From the NCBI GenBank assembly GCA_947165025.1, contig CAMUYQ010000002.1, positions 248,001 to 312,000 of the forward strand: a stretch of 64,000 nt of DNA, in the 5' to 3' direction. The DNA is from an uncultured Lachnospiraceae bacterium (lineage in GTDB: Bacteria > Bacillota > Clostridia > Lachnospirales > Lachnospiraceae). Below the pieces are notes generated by a model. The model ran no database searches. It saw only the letters and a program-made list of their open reading frames with translations, and was not told the DNA's origin. The first letter of the stretch is position 1, and the number at the start of each line of letters is the position of its first letter. Positions 47,184 to 56,103 of the stretch are shown in pieces. The translations under genes and the position numbers were made by a program.

Positions 47184-47798
47184 ATGTATAAGAACTTTTT
47201 TAAAAGACTGATAGACATACTGTTGTCGGGGATCGGGATAGTGGTTGCCGCACTCCCGATGCTGATCGTTGCGATCCTCATAAAGATCGATTCGCCCGGA
47301 CCTGTTTTTTTCAGACAGAAGAGAGTCGGGATCCACAGATCGTATTTCATGATAATCAAGTTCCGTTCGATGCCGGTTACCGCGCCGAAGGACACTCCGA
47401 CACATGAACTTAAAAATGCGGCATCGCTTCTGTCACCGTTCCAGGAGGCTATAAGAAAGTACTCAATAGACGAGATACCGCAGCTCTTTAACATATTTGC
47501 GGGACAGATGAGTTTCGTGGGACCGCGCCCCGCACTCTGGAACCAGTATGATCTTCTCGATGAGCGCGACAAGTACGGCGCGAACGATGTCAAGCCGGGA
47601 CTTACCGGATGGGCACAGATAAACGGCCGCGATGAACTGCCGATAGATGTGAAAGCGGCTTATGACGGTGAATACGTCAGAAACTTAAGCTTTGCATTTG
47701 ACCTTAAATGTTTCTTCGGAACTTTCTTTGCGGTTGCAAAAGCGGAAGGAGTCAGCGAAGGCGGACCGAGCGGAAGCGGGGATAAGAGCGATGGATGA
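47184..47798 (+). CDS. Bacterial sugar transferase (initiating phosphoglycosyltransferase)
   Basis: 204 residues, the small monotopic PGT form. One N-terminal hydrophobic hairpin (~10-35), the basic segment GPVFFRQKRVGIH, FRSMP (~57), the DEIPQLFN acidic motif (~94) and SFVGPRPALW (~112). It links the first sugar phosphate to undecaprenyl phosphate to begin a repeat unit of surface polysaccharide. One base after uvrA; overlaps the epimerase gene by 8 bases. Confidence 0.92.
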   Translation: MYKNFFKRLIDILLSGIGIVVAALPMLIVAILIKIDSPGPVFFRQKRVGIHRSYFMIIKFRSMPVTAPKDTPTHELKNAASLLSPFQEAIRKYSIDEIPQLFNIFAGQMSFVGPRPALWNQYDLLDERDKYGANDVKPGLTGWAQINGRDELPIDVKAAYDGEYVRNLSFAFDLKCFFGTFFAVAKAEGVSEGGPSGSGDKSDG

Positions 47799-48732
47799 CA
47801 TTCTTGCGATCACCGGGATAACCGGCAAATCCGGACAGGCTTTTGCATATTATCTCGAGAAGAACCAGGATAAGATAAGATCGATGTTCGGCGGGGGGAT
47901 ACGCCTCCTTCTTCACAAAGAGAGGGAGAGGGATAACGATATCCTCTCGTGTTTTGATGTCGAGAGGATGTACGGTGATCTCGAAGATGAAAGATTCCTG
48001 TCGGAAGCATTTCTCGGTGTCGATACGATAGTACATATCGCGGGGATACACTGGTCCAGAGAGGTGGTCCATGCAGCCGCGAACAACTTTGTCAGAAGAC
48101 TTATCACGGTCCATACGACCGGAATATACTCGAAGTACAAAGAGGCCGGGGAAGAGTACAGGAACATAGACGATTTCGTCTATATGATGTCAAAGAGCAG
48201 GAACATCATCCTGACGATCCTCCGCCCGACGATGATATACGGAACGATACACGATAAGAACGTTGCAAAGTTCATCAGGATGGTTGACAGATTCCCGGTC
48301 ATGCCTGTTGTGAACAACGCGATGTATGAACTTCAGCCGGTTCATTTTAAGGATCTCGGGAAGGCTTATTATGATGTCCTTGTAAATGAGAAGATCACGG
48401 GCGGACACGATTACATCCTCTCGGGAGGAGAGGAGATCCTGCTTAGGGATATGCTTATCGAGATGGGCGCATATCTGTCTAAAAGGATGAGGTTTATAAG
48501 TGTTCCGTTCCCGATAGCATATGCAGGTGCATGGTTCTTTTACCTGATATCGATAGGAAAGATCGACTTTCGCGAAAAGGTCCAGAGACTGTGCGAGCCG
48601 AGAGTCTATCCTCACGAGGAGGCGACGCGCGATTTCGGATATTCTCCGAGAACTTTCAGGAGCGCGATCGGCGATGAGGTCAGGGAATATCTGAAGGCCG
48701 AAGGACGTCTTGATGAGAACGGTATGTCATGA
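47791..48732 (+). CDS. NAD-dependent epimerase/dehydratase-like protein
   Basis: 313 residues, extended SDR fold. N-terminal nucleotide loop ITGITGKSGQAF (~6-17), IVHIAGIHWS (~80). The usual YxxxK is not obvious: the nearest match is in YMMSKSRNIIL (~132-142), with Y and K four apart. A C-terminal hydrophobic stretch (AGAWFFYLISIG, ~250) suggests membrane contact. Start at 47791 chosen from the overlap with the previous stop; a longer frame from 47692 is a shadow of the transferase. Probably modifies a sugar nucleotide or lipid-linked sugar. Confidence 0.8.
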   Translation: MDDILAITGITGKSGQAFAYYLEKNQDKIRSMFGGGIRLLLHKERERDNDILSCFDVERMYGDLEDERFLSEAFLGVDTIVHIAGIHWSREVVHAAANNFVRRLITVHTTGIYSKYKEAGEEYRNIDDFVYMMSKSRNIILTILRPTMIYGTIHDKNVAKFIRMVDRFPVMPVVNNAMYELQPVHFKDLGKAYYDVLVNEKITGGHDYILSGGEEILLRDMLIEMGAYLSKRMRFISVPFPIAYAGAWFFYLISIGKIDFREKVQRLCEPRVYPHEEATRDFGYSPRTFRSAIGDEVREYLKAEGRLDENGMS

Positions 48733-49922
48733 AGATACTTGTAGTATGTCAATATTACCATCCGGAACCGTTCAGGATACATGAGGTTTGCGAGGAGCTT
48801 GCCAGACGCGGCCACAGCGTGACCGTTCTGACGGGACTGCCGAACTATCCGATGGGAGTCATCCCGGATGAATACAAAGGAAAAGAGCACAGGGATGAAA
48901 CGGTCGGCGGTGTACACGTGATACGTGTCAAAGAAAGGCCGCGCACGCCGGGAAAAGCGGGGCTTGCACTTAACTACGTTTCGTTTGTATGGCACGCTTC
49001 CATTAAAGCGCTCTTTATGAAAAAGGATTTTGATGCGATATTCGTTTACCAGCTCTCGCCTGTGCTTATGGCGATACCCGCGTATGTCGCAAAGTGGACC
49101 GGCAGATGCAAAAAGACAGGCCTGTACTGTCTCGACCTCTGGCCCGCATCCCTTGCGAGCATGGGTATAAGTGAAAAGAGCTTTTTCTACCGCTTCATGA
49201 AGCGGGTGAGCATACGGATATATAAAGGCGCAAACGTTATCGGGTACACATCCCGGATGTTTGAGGAATACTTTACAAAAGAACTCGGTATAAGATCAAA
49301 AAGATATGTCCACATCCCCCAGTTCGCAGATGATCTGTTCTCGTCGGTACCTCCGAAAGAGAAAGAGGATGGTCATATCGATTATGTCTTTGCCGGAAAT
49401 ATCGGTATGATGCAGAGCGTTGATACGATCATCAAAGCCGCGGCTCTTGTGAAGGATGACAGGATCAGGTGGCATATAGTCGGAGACGGGTTCGCGCTAG
49501 ATGAATGCAGGCAGCTCTGTGATGAGATGAAGCTTCACGATAAGGTAACGTTTTACGCAAGAGTTCCCGTCGAACAGATGCCTCCGTTTTACAGGATGGC
49601 CGATGCGATGATAGTGACACTTGCCGACAACGAGCTTATAAGTTTCACGCTCCCCGGAAAGATCCAGTCTTACATGGCAGCGGGCAGGGCCGTTCTGGCA
49701 TCCGCAAACGGAGAGACGAAGGCGGTAATTGAAGAGAGCGGCTGTGGAAGATGTGCTGCTGCACAGGATGAAAAAGCTCTTGCAGAGATAGCGGATGAAA
49801 TGGCCGCGGCGGATGATTTTCGCCGTATGGGCGAGGCGGCGAGAAAATACTATGACGAACACTTCACCAAGAAGAGACATGTGGATCTTCTGGAGGAAAT
49901 GCTCAAAGGCCTGACGGAATAG
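48729..49922 (+). CDS. GT4 glycosyltransferase (WbuB-like)
   Basis: 397 residues, GT-B fold. The start CQYYHPEPFRIHEVCEELARRGH-type sequence and the LPNYPMG motif are as in WbuB-like enzymes; the C-terminal donor site shows GNIGMMQSVDTI and FTLPGKIQSYMAAGR. It adds a sugar to a lipid-linked repeat unit. ATGA overlap with the epimerase gene. Confidence 0.88.
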   Translation: MKILVVCQYYHPEPFRIHEVCEELARRGHSVTVLTGLPNYPMGVIPDEYKGKEHRDETVGGVHVIRVKERPRTPGKAGLALNYVSFVWHASIKALFMKKDFDAIFVYQLSPVLMAIPAYVAKWTGRCKKTGLYCLDLWPASLASMGISEKSFFYRFMKRVSIRIYKGANVIGYTSRMFEEYFTKELGIRSKRYVHIPQFADDLFSSVPPKEKEDGHIDYVFAGNIGMMQSVDTIIKAAALVKDDRIRWHIVGDGFALDECRQLCDEMKLHDKVTFYARVPVEQMPPFYRMADAMIVTLADNELISFTLPGKIQSYMAAGRAVLASANGETKAVIEESGCGRCAAAQDEKALAEIADEMAAADDFRRMGEAARKYYDEHFTKKRHVDLLEEMLKGLTE

Positions 49923-49931
49923 GAAAACAAC

Positions 49932-50801
49932 ATGGCTGATATCACAGCGATCATTCTGACGAAGAATGAAGAAGTAAACATCAGAAAGTGCATAGAATCG
50001 ATCAAACCGGTCGTAAAGCGTATAATCGTCGTTGATTCGGGAAGCACGGACAGTACGGTCGGCATCGCAAAAGAGCTCGGTGCGGATGTTCTTGTGAACG
50101 AGCTTAAGCCGTTTCTGTATGCGAAGCAGTTCCTGTACGGAATGGAGCACGGGAACATTGATACCAAATGGGTCTTCAGGATCGATGCGGATGAGGAACT
50201 GACAAAAGAGTCGGCGACCGAGATAGAGGAACTGTGCAATGAGAATGAAGATACGGATGTGAACGGTATCGTTGTCAGATTCGAAGTAAACTTCATGGGA
50301 CGTGCGATACGTCACGGCGGCGTGTATCCGCTTCGGAAACTGCTGTTGTTCAAGTACGGCAAGGGCACGATCGAGGACAGATGCATGGACGAGCACTGCA
50401 TACTGTTCGAGGGCAGAAGTGTTGAAGTCAAAAACGACAGCCTCCATCATGATGACAAGGGACTGTCTGCCTGGATAGACAAGCACAACAATTATTCGAC
50501 AAGAGAAGTGCAGGACTATCTGAACAGCGTGGCATCGGCACAGTCGACCGGACTTGAAGGTGAGCACAGCCTTGACGCCAAGGCAAAGTTTAAAAGATTC
50601 CTGCGCTGGAAGATATATTATAAGCTTCCCGCGGGATTTCGCTCATACGCATATTATTTTTACAGATATTACATCCGTCTGGGATTTCTGGACGGCAGGG
50701 AAGGTAAGATATTCTGCTTCATGCAGGCATACTGGTACCGCTTCCTTGTTGATGCAAAGATATACGAGATGAAACGGAATGAGAAAACACATCAGAGTTA
50801 A
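49932..50801 (+). CDS. GT2 glycosyltransferase (WaaE/KdtX-like)
   Basis: 289 residues. GT-A motifs: ILTKNEEVNIRKCI (~8), VVDSGSTDST (~34) and FRIDADEEL (~82). The C-terminal part has aromatic, possibly membrane-associated segments (RSYAYYFYRYYIRLGFLDG). Family members add glucose or related sugars to surface glycans. Last gene of the polysaccharide set; its end overlaps the SleB-type gene by 23 bases. Confidence 0.88.
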   Translation: MADITAIILTKNEEVNIRKCIESIKPVVKRIIVVDSGSTDSTVGIAKELGADVLVNELKPFLYAKQFLYGMEHGNIDTKWVFRIDADEELTKESATEIEELCNENEDTDVNGIVVRFEVNFMGRAIRHGGVYPLRKLLLFKYGKGTIEDRCMDEHCILFEGRSVEVKNDSLHHDDKGLSAWIDKHNNYSTREVQDYLNSVASAQSTGLEGEHSLDAKAKFKRFLRWKIYYKLPAGFRSYAYYFYRYYIRLGFLDGREGKIFCFMQAYWYRFLVDAKIYEMKRNEKTHQS

Positions 50802-52161
50802 AATCATATCGCTGCAGCTTATCGCCGCCCTTCTTGCCGTTTCGTTCTCTTTTCCTGCAGTTGCGGATGATTATGAAGATAAGATCGCAAACATGCAGGA
50901 GCAGGAGAAACAGACTCAGGACATGATCTCCAACCTTGAGAAGCAGACAAAGGCCACGAAAGATTCGATCGCCCTTCTGCAGGAACAGAAGAAGCAGACC
51001 GAAGGAAATGTGACCCTTCTCAAGGGCAAGAGCGATGCGCTCAAGAGTGAGATAGAGGGCTATAACGGAAAACTTGATGTCCTTGACGGTAAGATCGAAA
51101 AAGCCGAGAACGAGATGGCACAGGTATCGGCTCAGATCGTCAGTCTAAACGGGGAACTGTCGGAAATGAGACAGCGCCTTGAAGACATGAAGACGATGCT
51201 GAAAAAGCGCATCAAGAGCGTGTACGAAAAGGGCGGATCCCGCGGGATGCTAAAGAACATTCTCGAGGCCAATTCATTTAAGGATATTCTGACAAGATAC
51301 GAATATCTTGACGCGATGGTCAAGTACGACAGGCAGAAGATCGCAGAGTGCCAGCAGCTTGAAAAAGAGCTTGAGGACAAGATCGCCGAGGTCGAAGAAA
51401 AGGAAGACGAGCTGAACGCCTATCAGGAAGATCTGGATGACAAGTATACCGAGCTTGAAAATCTGACTGATGAGATCCGGGGAAAACTTGATTCAACAAA
51501 CAGCAGTATTTCGGCTGAGACGGGTAAGCTAAAAGATTACGACGCTCAGCTTGCTAATCTCGATAAGACGATGAAGGCTCTCGAGTCACAGACAGCGGCA
51601 GCACAGGCACAGCTGGCAAAACAGATCGCCGAACGTCTTGCGATGAAGAAGGAGGATACATCGGGTTCGTATTCTGCCAGCGCATCCGAACTTGAGTGGC
51701 TGGCTGCGACGATACAGGCTGAGGCCGGCGGAGAATCATATACCGGAAAGCTCGGTGTCGGATCGGTCATCATGAACCGTGTAAAGAGTTCCGCGTTCCC
51801 GAATGACATCAAGAGCGTTATCACGCAGAACATGCAGTTTGCATCTTACCGTTCGGGAAAGGTCGAACTTATAATAGCGAACGGCCCGAACAGCACGTGC
51901 GTAAGCGCTGCGCAGGAAGTACTGAACGGAGCCAGAGTCGGCGATTACCTGTTCTTTATGACAAAGTATTATGCGGACTATTACGGTATCAGTGAATATA
52001 CGATGATCGGTAACCATGCGTTCTTCTACAAGTGGAAGACGGGACCGAAACAGGAACAGCCTGCTGAGCAGGAGCAGCCTCAGGAAGAACCGCAGCAGGA
52101 AGAGGGCGGATCAGAGGAAGAAGATTCCGGAGATGATTCGGAGGAGGATGATGATGAGTAA
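50779..52161 (+). CDS. SleB/CwlJ-type wall hydrolase with PcsB-like coiled coil
   Basis: 460 residues. Signal peptide (~1-29, ending AVADD), coiled coil (~30-285), hydrolase_2 (SleB) domain (~305-415: LAATIQAEAGGESYTGKLGV, with the catalytic glutamate expected in QAEAGG; VIMNRVKS; HAFFYKW), and an acidic Glu/Gln-rich tail of ~35 residues. The coiled coil includes KKRIKSVYEKGGSRGMLKNI, close to the PcsB-type stretch in the M23 protein at 25354. SleB lyses spore cortex in sporeformers; here the scaffold suggests a septal or vegetative role. The start overlaps the GT2 gene by 23 bases. Confidence 0.87.
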   Translation: MRKHIRVKIISLQLIAALLAVSFSFPAVADDYEDKIANMQEQEKQTQDMISNLEKQTKATKDSIALLQEQKKQTEGNVTLLKGKSDALKSEIEGYNGKLDVLDGKIEKAENEMAQVSAQIVSLNGELSEMRQRLEDMKTMLKKRIKSVYEKGGSRGMLKNILEANSFKDILTRYEYLDAMVKYDRQKIAECQQLEKELEDKIAEVEEKEDELNAYQEDLDDKYTELENLTDEIRGKLDSTNSSISAETGKLKDYDAQLANLDKTMKALESQTAAAQAQLAKQIAERLAMKKEDTSGSYSASASELEWLAATIQAEAGGESYTGKLGVGSVIMNRVKSSAFPNDIKSVITQNMQFASYRSGKVELIIANGPNSTCVSAAQEVLNGARVGDYLFFMTKYYADYYGISEYTMIGNHAFFYKWKTGPKQEQPAEQEQPQEEPQQEEGGSEEEDSGDDSEEDDDE

Positions 52162-52720
52162 GGGGAATAAATTTTCGGCAAAGTTTATTGCCGAGGCGGC
52201 TATAATTGCGGGAATATATGTTGTGCTCTCGCTTCTGCTGCAACCCATAACATATGAACAGATACAGTGCCGCGTGGCAGAAGCACTGATCATGACCGTT
52301 TTCTTCACACCGGCCGGAGCCTGGGGAGTATGCATAGGGTGCTTTATAACAAATCTGTTCAGCCCTTCCTGGCTCGATCTTGTATTCGGGACGCTTGCAA
52401 CGGTGATCGCGGTGCTGCTGACACTGCCCATAGTGAAAAGCATAAAAAAGAAATGCGGTGATGTTCTTGATTATAAGCACAGCCTCCTCATTCCGATCCC
52501 GACGGTTCTGGTGAATGCGATCATCATTCCGTTTGTTCTGTATTTTGGCTTTGGATTTAAAACATTTGACTGGGGCAGCAGTTCGTTTGATGCCATATCG
52601 ATAGTCTTTCTGTTTACCGCTTTGTCGATCGCGGCGGGAGAGATAGTTGCTTGCTACGTTTTCGGTCCGGTTATCATAAAAGTCATGAAGATGATAGAGA
52701 ACAGAATGGGAAAAATGTGA
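52154..52720 (+). CDS. queT: QueT-family ECF substrate-binding membrane protein
   Basis: 188 residues, five or six membrane segments. The QIQCRVAEALIMTVFFTPAG and FSPSWLDLVFGTLATVIAVL segments are typical of QueT, the S component proposed to import queuosine precursors with the shared ECF energising module. The ATG at 52154 is chosen because GGAGG ends 6 bases before it; it overlaps the SleB-type stop by 8 bases. No preQ1 riboswitch can be present as the upstream DNA is coding. Confidence 0.87.
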   Translation: MSKGNKFSAKFIAEAAIIAGIYVVLSLLLQPITYEQIQCRVAEALIMTVFFTPAGAWGVCIGCFITNLFSPSWLDLVFGTLATVIAVLLTLPIVKSIKKKCGDVLDYKHSLLIPIPTVLVNAIIIPFVLYFGFGFKTFDWGSSSFDAISIVFLFTALSIAAGEIVACYVFGPVIIKVMKMIENRMGKM

Positions 52721-52726
52721 TATAAT
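52718..52726 (+). promoter_or_regulatory. Extended -10 promoter of the hydrogenase-like chemoreceptor gene
   Basis: TGATATAAT is a perfect extended -10 overlapping the queT stop. The -35 is weak, which extended -10 promoters tolerate. The predicted start is ~18 bases before the GTG/ATG region. Confidence 0.5.
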
Positions 52727-52750
52727 ATCAGGAAATCTTTAGGAGAGAGG

Positions 52751-54694
52751 GTGACTGTTATGGGATTGGTTAGGACAAATGACAATTGTGTGGGTTGCAA
52801 CCGCTGCATCAGTGCCTGCCCGAGCCGGGGGGCCAATGTTGCAAAGCAGGTAGACCGCGGAAACGTGATCGAGGTGCATCCTGAAAAATGTATCGCATGC
52901 GGTGCATGTATTGACGCCTGCGAGCATAATGCCCGTGAATATGTGGACGATGTCGACAGATTCTTCGCGGATCTTAAAAAGGGCGAGAAGATCTCCGTTC
53001 TTATCGCTCCCGCATTTCTTGCAAACTACCCCAATGAATATGAGAAATATCTCGGTATGCTCAAAAAGCTCGGTGTAAACCGTTTTATCAGTATCTCTTT
53101 CGGTGCCGATATCACGACATGGGCTTATATCAAATACATTACCGAGAAGAAATATTACGGCAGTATTTCACAGCCGTGTCCGGCAGTAGTCGGCTATATA
53201 GAGCGGCATATCCCGGAGCTTTTGCCCAAGCTCATGCCTGTGCAGAGCCCGATGATGTGCGGCGCGATATATGTAAAAAAGTACATGAAGGTGCCTGATA
53301 AGCTTGCGTTTATCAGCCCCTGTATCGCCAAGAAGAACGAGATTGATGATCCGAACAACAAAGGTGTCGTATCATATAACCTCACGTTCTCTCATCTTGT
53401 CAAATACCTTAAAGAAAACCCCGTAAGCGGGGCTGCGCCTTATACGGATGAACTTGAATACGGACTCGGTTCGATCTACCCGATGCCCGGCGGACTTAAG
53501 GAAAACGTATACTGGCTTCTCGGAGAAGATGCACTTGTGCGCCAGATGGAAGGCGAACATCACATGTATGAATATCTGGAGCGTAACAAGGATAAGATAA
53601 AATCAAGCCAGTTCCCGTATCTGTTCATCGATGCTCTCAACTGCACGAACGGCTGTCTGTACGGACCGGGTGTGGATGCCAGAAAGACTATGGATGAGAA
53701 GACATTTATCAGCATCCAGAAGATAAAAGCCAACAGCAAAAATGACGGCAGGAAGACTGCATGGAGCAGGAAGCTCACTCCGGAAAAGAGACTGGCTGAG
53801 CTTAATAAACAGTTCGCTTCACTGAATCTGAATGATTTTGTCAGGAGCTATACCGACAGGAGCAAGGACTGCATATACAAAGAGCCTTCACTGGCTGAGA
53901 TCGAAAGAATCTTTGCCGATATGAACAAGGATACCGACGAAAAGAGACATATCAACTGCGGATGCTGCGGATACGAAACGTGCCATGATATGGCTGTTGC
54001 GATCTATAACGGAAACAACTATAAGCACAACTGCGTTCATTTCATTAAGGACCGTGCATACGAAGAAAAGGACAGAGCGGTCGCTCTTTCGGATGAGGTT
54101 CAGAAGACAAGGGATGAGATGAATGAGAAGAAGAAGTCGCTTTCCGAAAGTATCAAAGAGAACTTCGAAAATCTTACGTATTCCATCGGACAGATCGAAG
54201 ATACAAGTGCCGAAAATGCAAAGCAGACTTCCGGAATATACGATGCGATGGCCGAGGTAGACAGCTTCACCGACAACCTGAAAAACGTTCTTTCAACTAT
54301 CGAAGGTTATCTTGAGAAGCTTGAGTCCAACAACTCGGATGTCATCGCCATTTCATCACAGACGAATCTTCTTGCTCTTAACGCAAGTATCGAAGCCGCA
54401 CGTGCGGGAGAAGCCGGAAGAGGATTTGCGGTTGTTGCTGAGCAGATCAAGAATCTTGCCGAGGATTCCAAGACTACGGCGGATGACAGTAACAGAAACA
54501 ATAACGACATCAAAGATACGATAGGCAAGCTCAGCGGAGAAGCCGAGAAGCTTTCCGAGATAGTTGAGCAGGTCAACAACCGTGCGCAGGCTCTTGTTGC
54601 TTCCACGGAAGAGACAACGGCTTCGATCGGTACGATGAGATCCATTTCCGAAGATGTCGAGAAGACACTTTCCCAGATACTGGAAAGCGAGTGA
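52751..54694 (+). CDS. [FeFe]-hydrogenase-like sensor fused to a chemotaxis signalling domain
   Basis: 647 residues, soluble. Order: two [4Fe-4S] ferredoxin motifs ([12 protein letters not shown] ~13; [12 protein letters not shown] ~47), H-cluster domain (~75-340), a further cysteine cluster (CGCCGYETC ~404), and an MCP signalling domain with hairpin tip [20 protein letters not shown]. All four H-cluster cysteines look present: SQPCPAV (~142), SPCIAKKNE (~190), NCTNGCLYG (~297), but the proton-relay cysteine (first C of TSCCP) is proline. So it more likely senses H2 or redox state and reports to CheA than evolves H2. GTG at 52751 fits AGGAG spacing; ATG at 52760 is an alternative. Confidence 0.88.
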   Translation: MTVMGLVRTNDNCVGCNRCISACPSRGANVAKQVDRGNVIEVHPEKCIACGACIDACEHNAREYVDDVDRFFADLKKGEKISVLIAPAFLANYPNEYEKYLGMLKKLGVNRFISISFGADITTWAYIKYITEKKYYGSISQPCPAVVGYIERHIPELLPKLMPVQSPMMCGAIYVKKYMKVPDKLAFISPCIAKKNEIDDPNNKGVVSYNLTFSHLVKYLKENPVSGAAPYTDELEYGLGSIYPMPGGLKENVYWLLGEDALVRQMEGEHHMYEYLERNKDKIKSSQFPYLFIDALNCTNGCLYGPGVDARKTMDEKTFISIQKIKANSKNDGRKTAWSRKLTPEKRLAELNKQFASLNLNDFVRSYTDRSKDCIYKEPSLAEIERIFADMNKDTDEKRHINCGCCGYETCHDMAVAIYNGNNYKHNCVHFIKDRAYEEKDRAVALSDEVQKTRDEMNEKKKSLSESIKENFENLTYSIGQIEDTSAENAKQTSGIYDAMAEVDSFTDNLKNVLSTIEGYLEKLESNNSDVIAISSQTNLLALNASIEAARAGEAGRGFAVVAEQIKNLAEDSKTTADDSNRNNNDIKDTIGKLSGEAEKLSEIVEQVNNRAQALVASTEETTASIGTMRSISEDVEKTLSQILESE

Positions 54695-54704
54695 CCGGAA
54701 AAGC

Positions 54705-55838
54705 TTAAGATCCGAATATCCGGCGGTAGCCGGAAGTTCTGACGGAGTTTTCATTGACAGAGCTGATGTAACTGATGCATCGGCTCTGTTTGTTTTTTAT
54801 CAGGTCGGCTGACATGAGACCGATCTCATTGAGCGCGGATGCAAACGCGGACGCATCTTTGAGCGGGCAGACATAGCCGCATTCCCTGTCATTAAGATCG
54901 AGCCACGGAGTCGTATCGCTGATCACCGGTATACAGCCCGATGCAAGACTTTCCGCGATAACATGTCCGTAGTTCTCGCCCAGTGTCGGAAAGAGGAACG
55001 CGTCATATCCGGCAAATACTTCAGGCACTTTTTCACTGTCCGTCTCGCCTTTATATTCCCAGCTGATGCCCGGGCGCGTTTGGCAGAGAGTGTCAAGCTT
55101 TCGGGAACATTCATCAAGATATTCCCGGTCTTCACATGTCCCGTATACATCAAAGCGGATATTGAGTGTATCATCGGTAAGAGCGAGTATATCAGGTATG
55201 GCTGAAAGGTTCTTCTTGCGACTGATACGTGAGATGAAGCAGAGCTTCAGGGTGCCGTCTTCCTTTGTATGTGTATGCTCATAAGTGCCGCGCCTCGGAA
55301 GATCCGAAGCGATGATGCATCTGCTCTTTGAACCGAGAACAGCCTTAAGTTCATCTTCCTCGCGCTTTGATGTCACTGACCAGGTCACGTTGTCAAACAT
55401 ACCCGTAAGCTTCATATACGTGATGAACAGTCGCTTCTTCAGACCCTTGATCCTGAATGCTTCGGCAGAAAAAGATCCCATGGAAGCCACGAAAAGGGGA
55501 GCCGCGATTTTCGCCGCCTTTTTAAGCTTCAGAGCGATACGCGCGTAATCGCTGTAGGGGCCGCAGACATATACGGCATCGGCGTCTGACGAAAGCTTTT
55601 CTATCGCTTCTTCCGTAAAAGCCGGTGTATACCACACCTTTGCCTTGCCGACGGTATTATACTCATCCACATTTATATCCGGATACCTTACAGTGTCCCT
55701 GTGATCGCGGTCAAGGCACATTATCCTCAGGTCATATTCATCTCCAAGCCATTCCGTGAGGTTGTAGATCGACCTGACCGGCCCGCCGTCTCGCCATCCC
55801 GGCAGATATCTTCCTGTTATTATGAGAACTTTTGTCAT
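54705..55838 (-). CDS. GT4 glycosyltransferase
   Basis: 377 residues, GT-B fold. The opening TGRYLPGWRDGGPVRSIYNL fits GT4 enzymes of capsule and O-antigen clusters; the donor site is seen in CFISRISRKKNL (~200) and the E-x7-E region FPTLGENYGHVIAESLASGC (~283). ATG at 55838 follows GGAGAGG; a longer frame from 55868 is not favoured. It is alone on the minus strand, convergent with the chemoreceptor gene with a 10-base gap, and 2.9 kb from the nearest polysaccharide genes. Confidence 0.9.
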   Translation of the reverse strand: MTKVLIITGRYLPGWRDGGPVRSIYNLTEWLGDEYDLRIMCLDRDHRDTVRYPDINVDEYNTVGKAKVWYTPAFTEEAIEKLSSDADAVYVCGPYSDYARIALKLKKAAKIAAPLFVASMGSFSAEAFRIKGLKKRLFITYMKLTGMFDNVTWSVTSKREEDELKAVLGSKSRCIIASDLPRRGTYEHTHTKEDGTLKLCFISRISRKKNLSAIPDILALTDDTLNIRFDVYGTCEDREYLDECSRKLDTLCQTRPGISWEYKGETDSEKVPEVFAGYDAFLFPTLGENYGHVIAESLASGCIPVISDTTPWLDLNDRECGYVCPLKDASAFASALNEIGLMSADLIKNKQSRCISYISSVNENSVRTSGYRRIFGS

Positions 55839-55866
55839 TATCGCCTCTCCGATCCTTTTAATTAGC

Positions 55867-55875
55867 ATTATACCA
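55867..55875 (-). promoter_or_regulatory. Extended -10 promoter of the minus-strand GT4 gene
   Basis: Read on the minus strand this is TGGTATAAT, a perfect extended -10, 28 bases before the GT4 ATG. The -35 (GTTTTA, 17 bases upstream) is weak. Confidence 0.55.
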
Positions 55876-55987
55876 ACATATCCGAAGATTAAAACTAAAG
55901 TTTTTCGGTATCTGTCCGATATATAAGATATACATGCAGGGAAGCAGTGTAAAACGGATGGAACCGGTCGCGTTTTAGGCTGTTTTT

Positions 55988-56043
55988 TTGTACCCCGAAG
56001 TACAACTTTTTCAATTGAAAATCGCTACCCTTTGAGTTATACT
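55988..56043 (+). promoter_or_regulatory. mreB promoter with upstream inverted repeat
   Basis: TTGAAA (56015-56020) and TATACT (56038-56043) are 17 bases apart, a good sigma-70-type promoter with a ~55-base leader. Just upstream lies TTGTAC-CCCGAA-GTACAA (55988-56005), a perfect 6-bp-arm inverted repeat that could be an activator site or a weak hairpin. The rest of the 265-base gap (55839-56103) shows nothing else I can name. Confidence 0.62.
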
Positions 56044-56103
56044 ATATTCTGAATAATAATGGGCGAGTGTCCTTAGATAATTAAAGCCTGAAAGGGGATA
56101 GAA

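Noticed and set aside
49497-50567. Minus-strand open frame of 356 codons
   Set aside because: Antisense to two glycosyltransferase genes with intact motifs on the plus strand; composition is typical of a shadow frame.
52081-52158. Tandem repeat in the SleB-type gene end
   Set aside because: The Glu/Gln/Asp-rich tail is low-complexity coding sequence, without a regular repeat unit.
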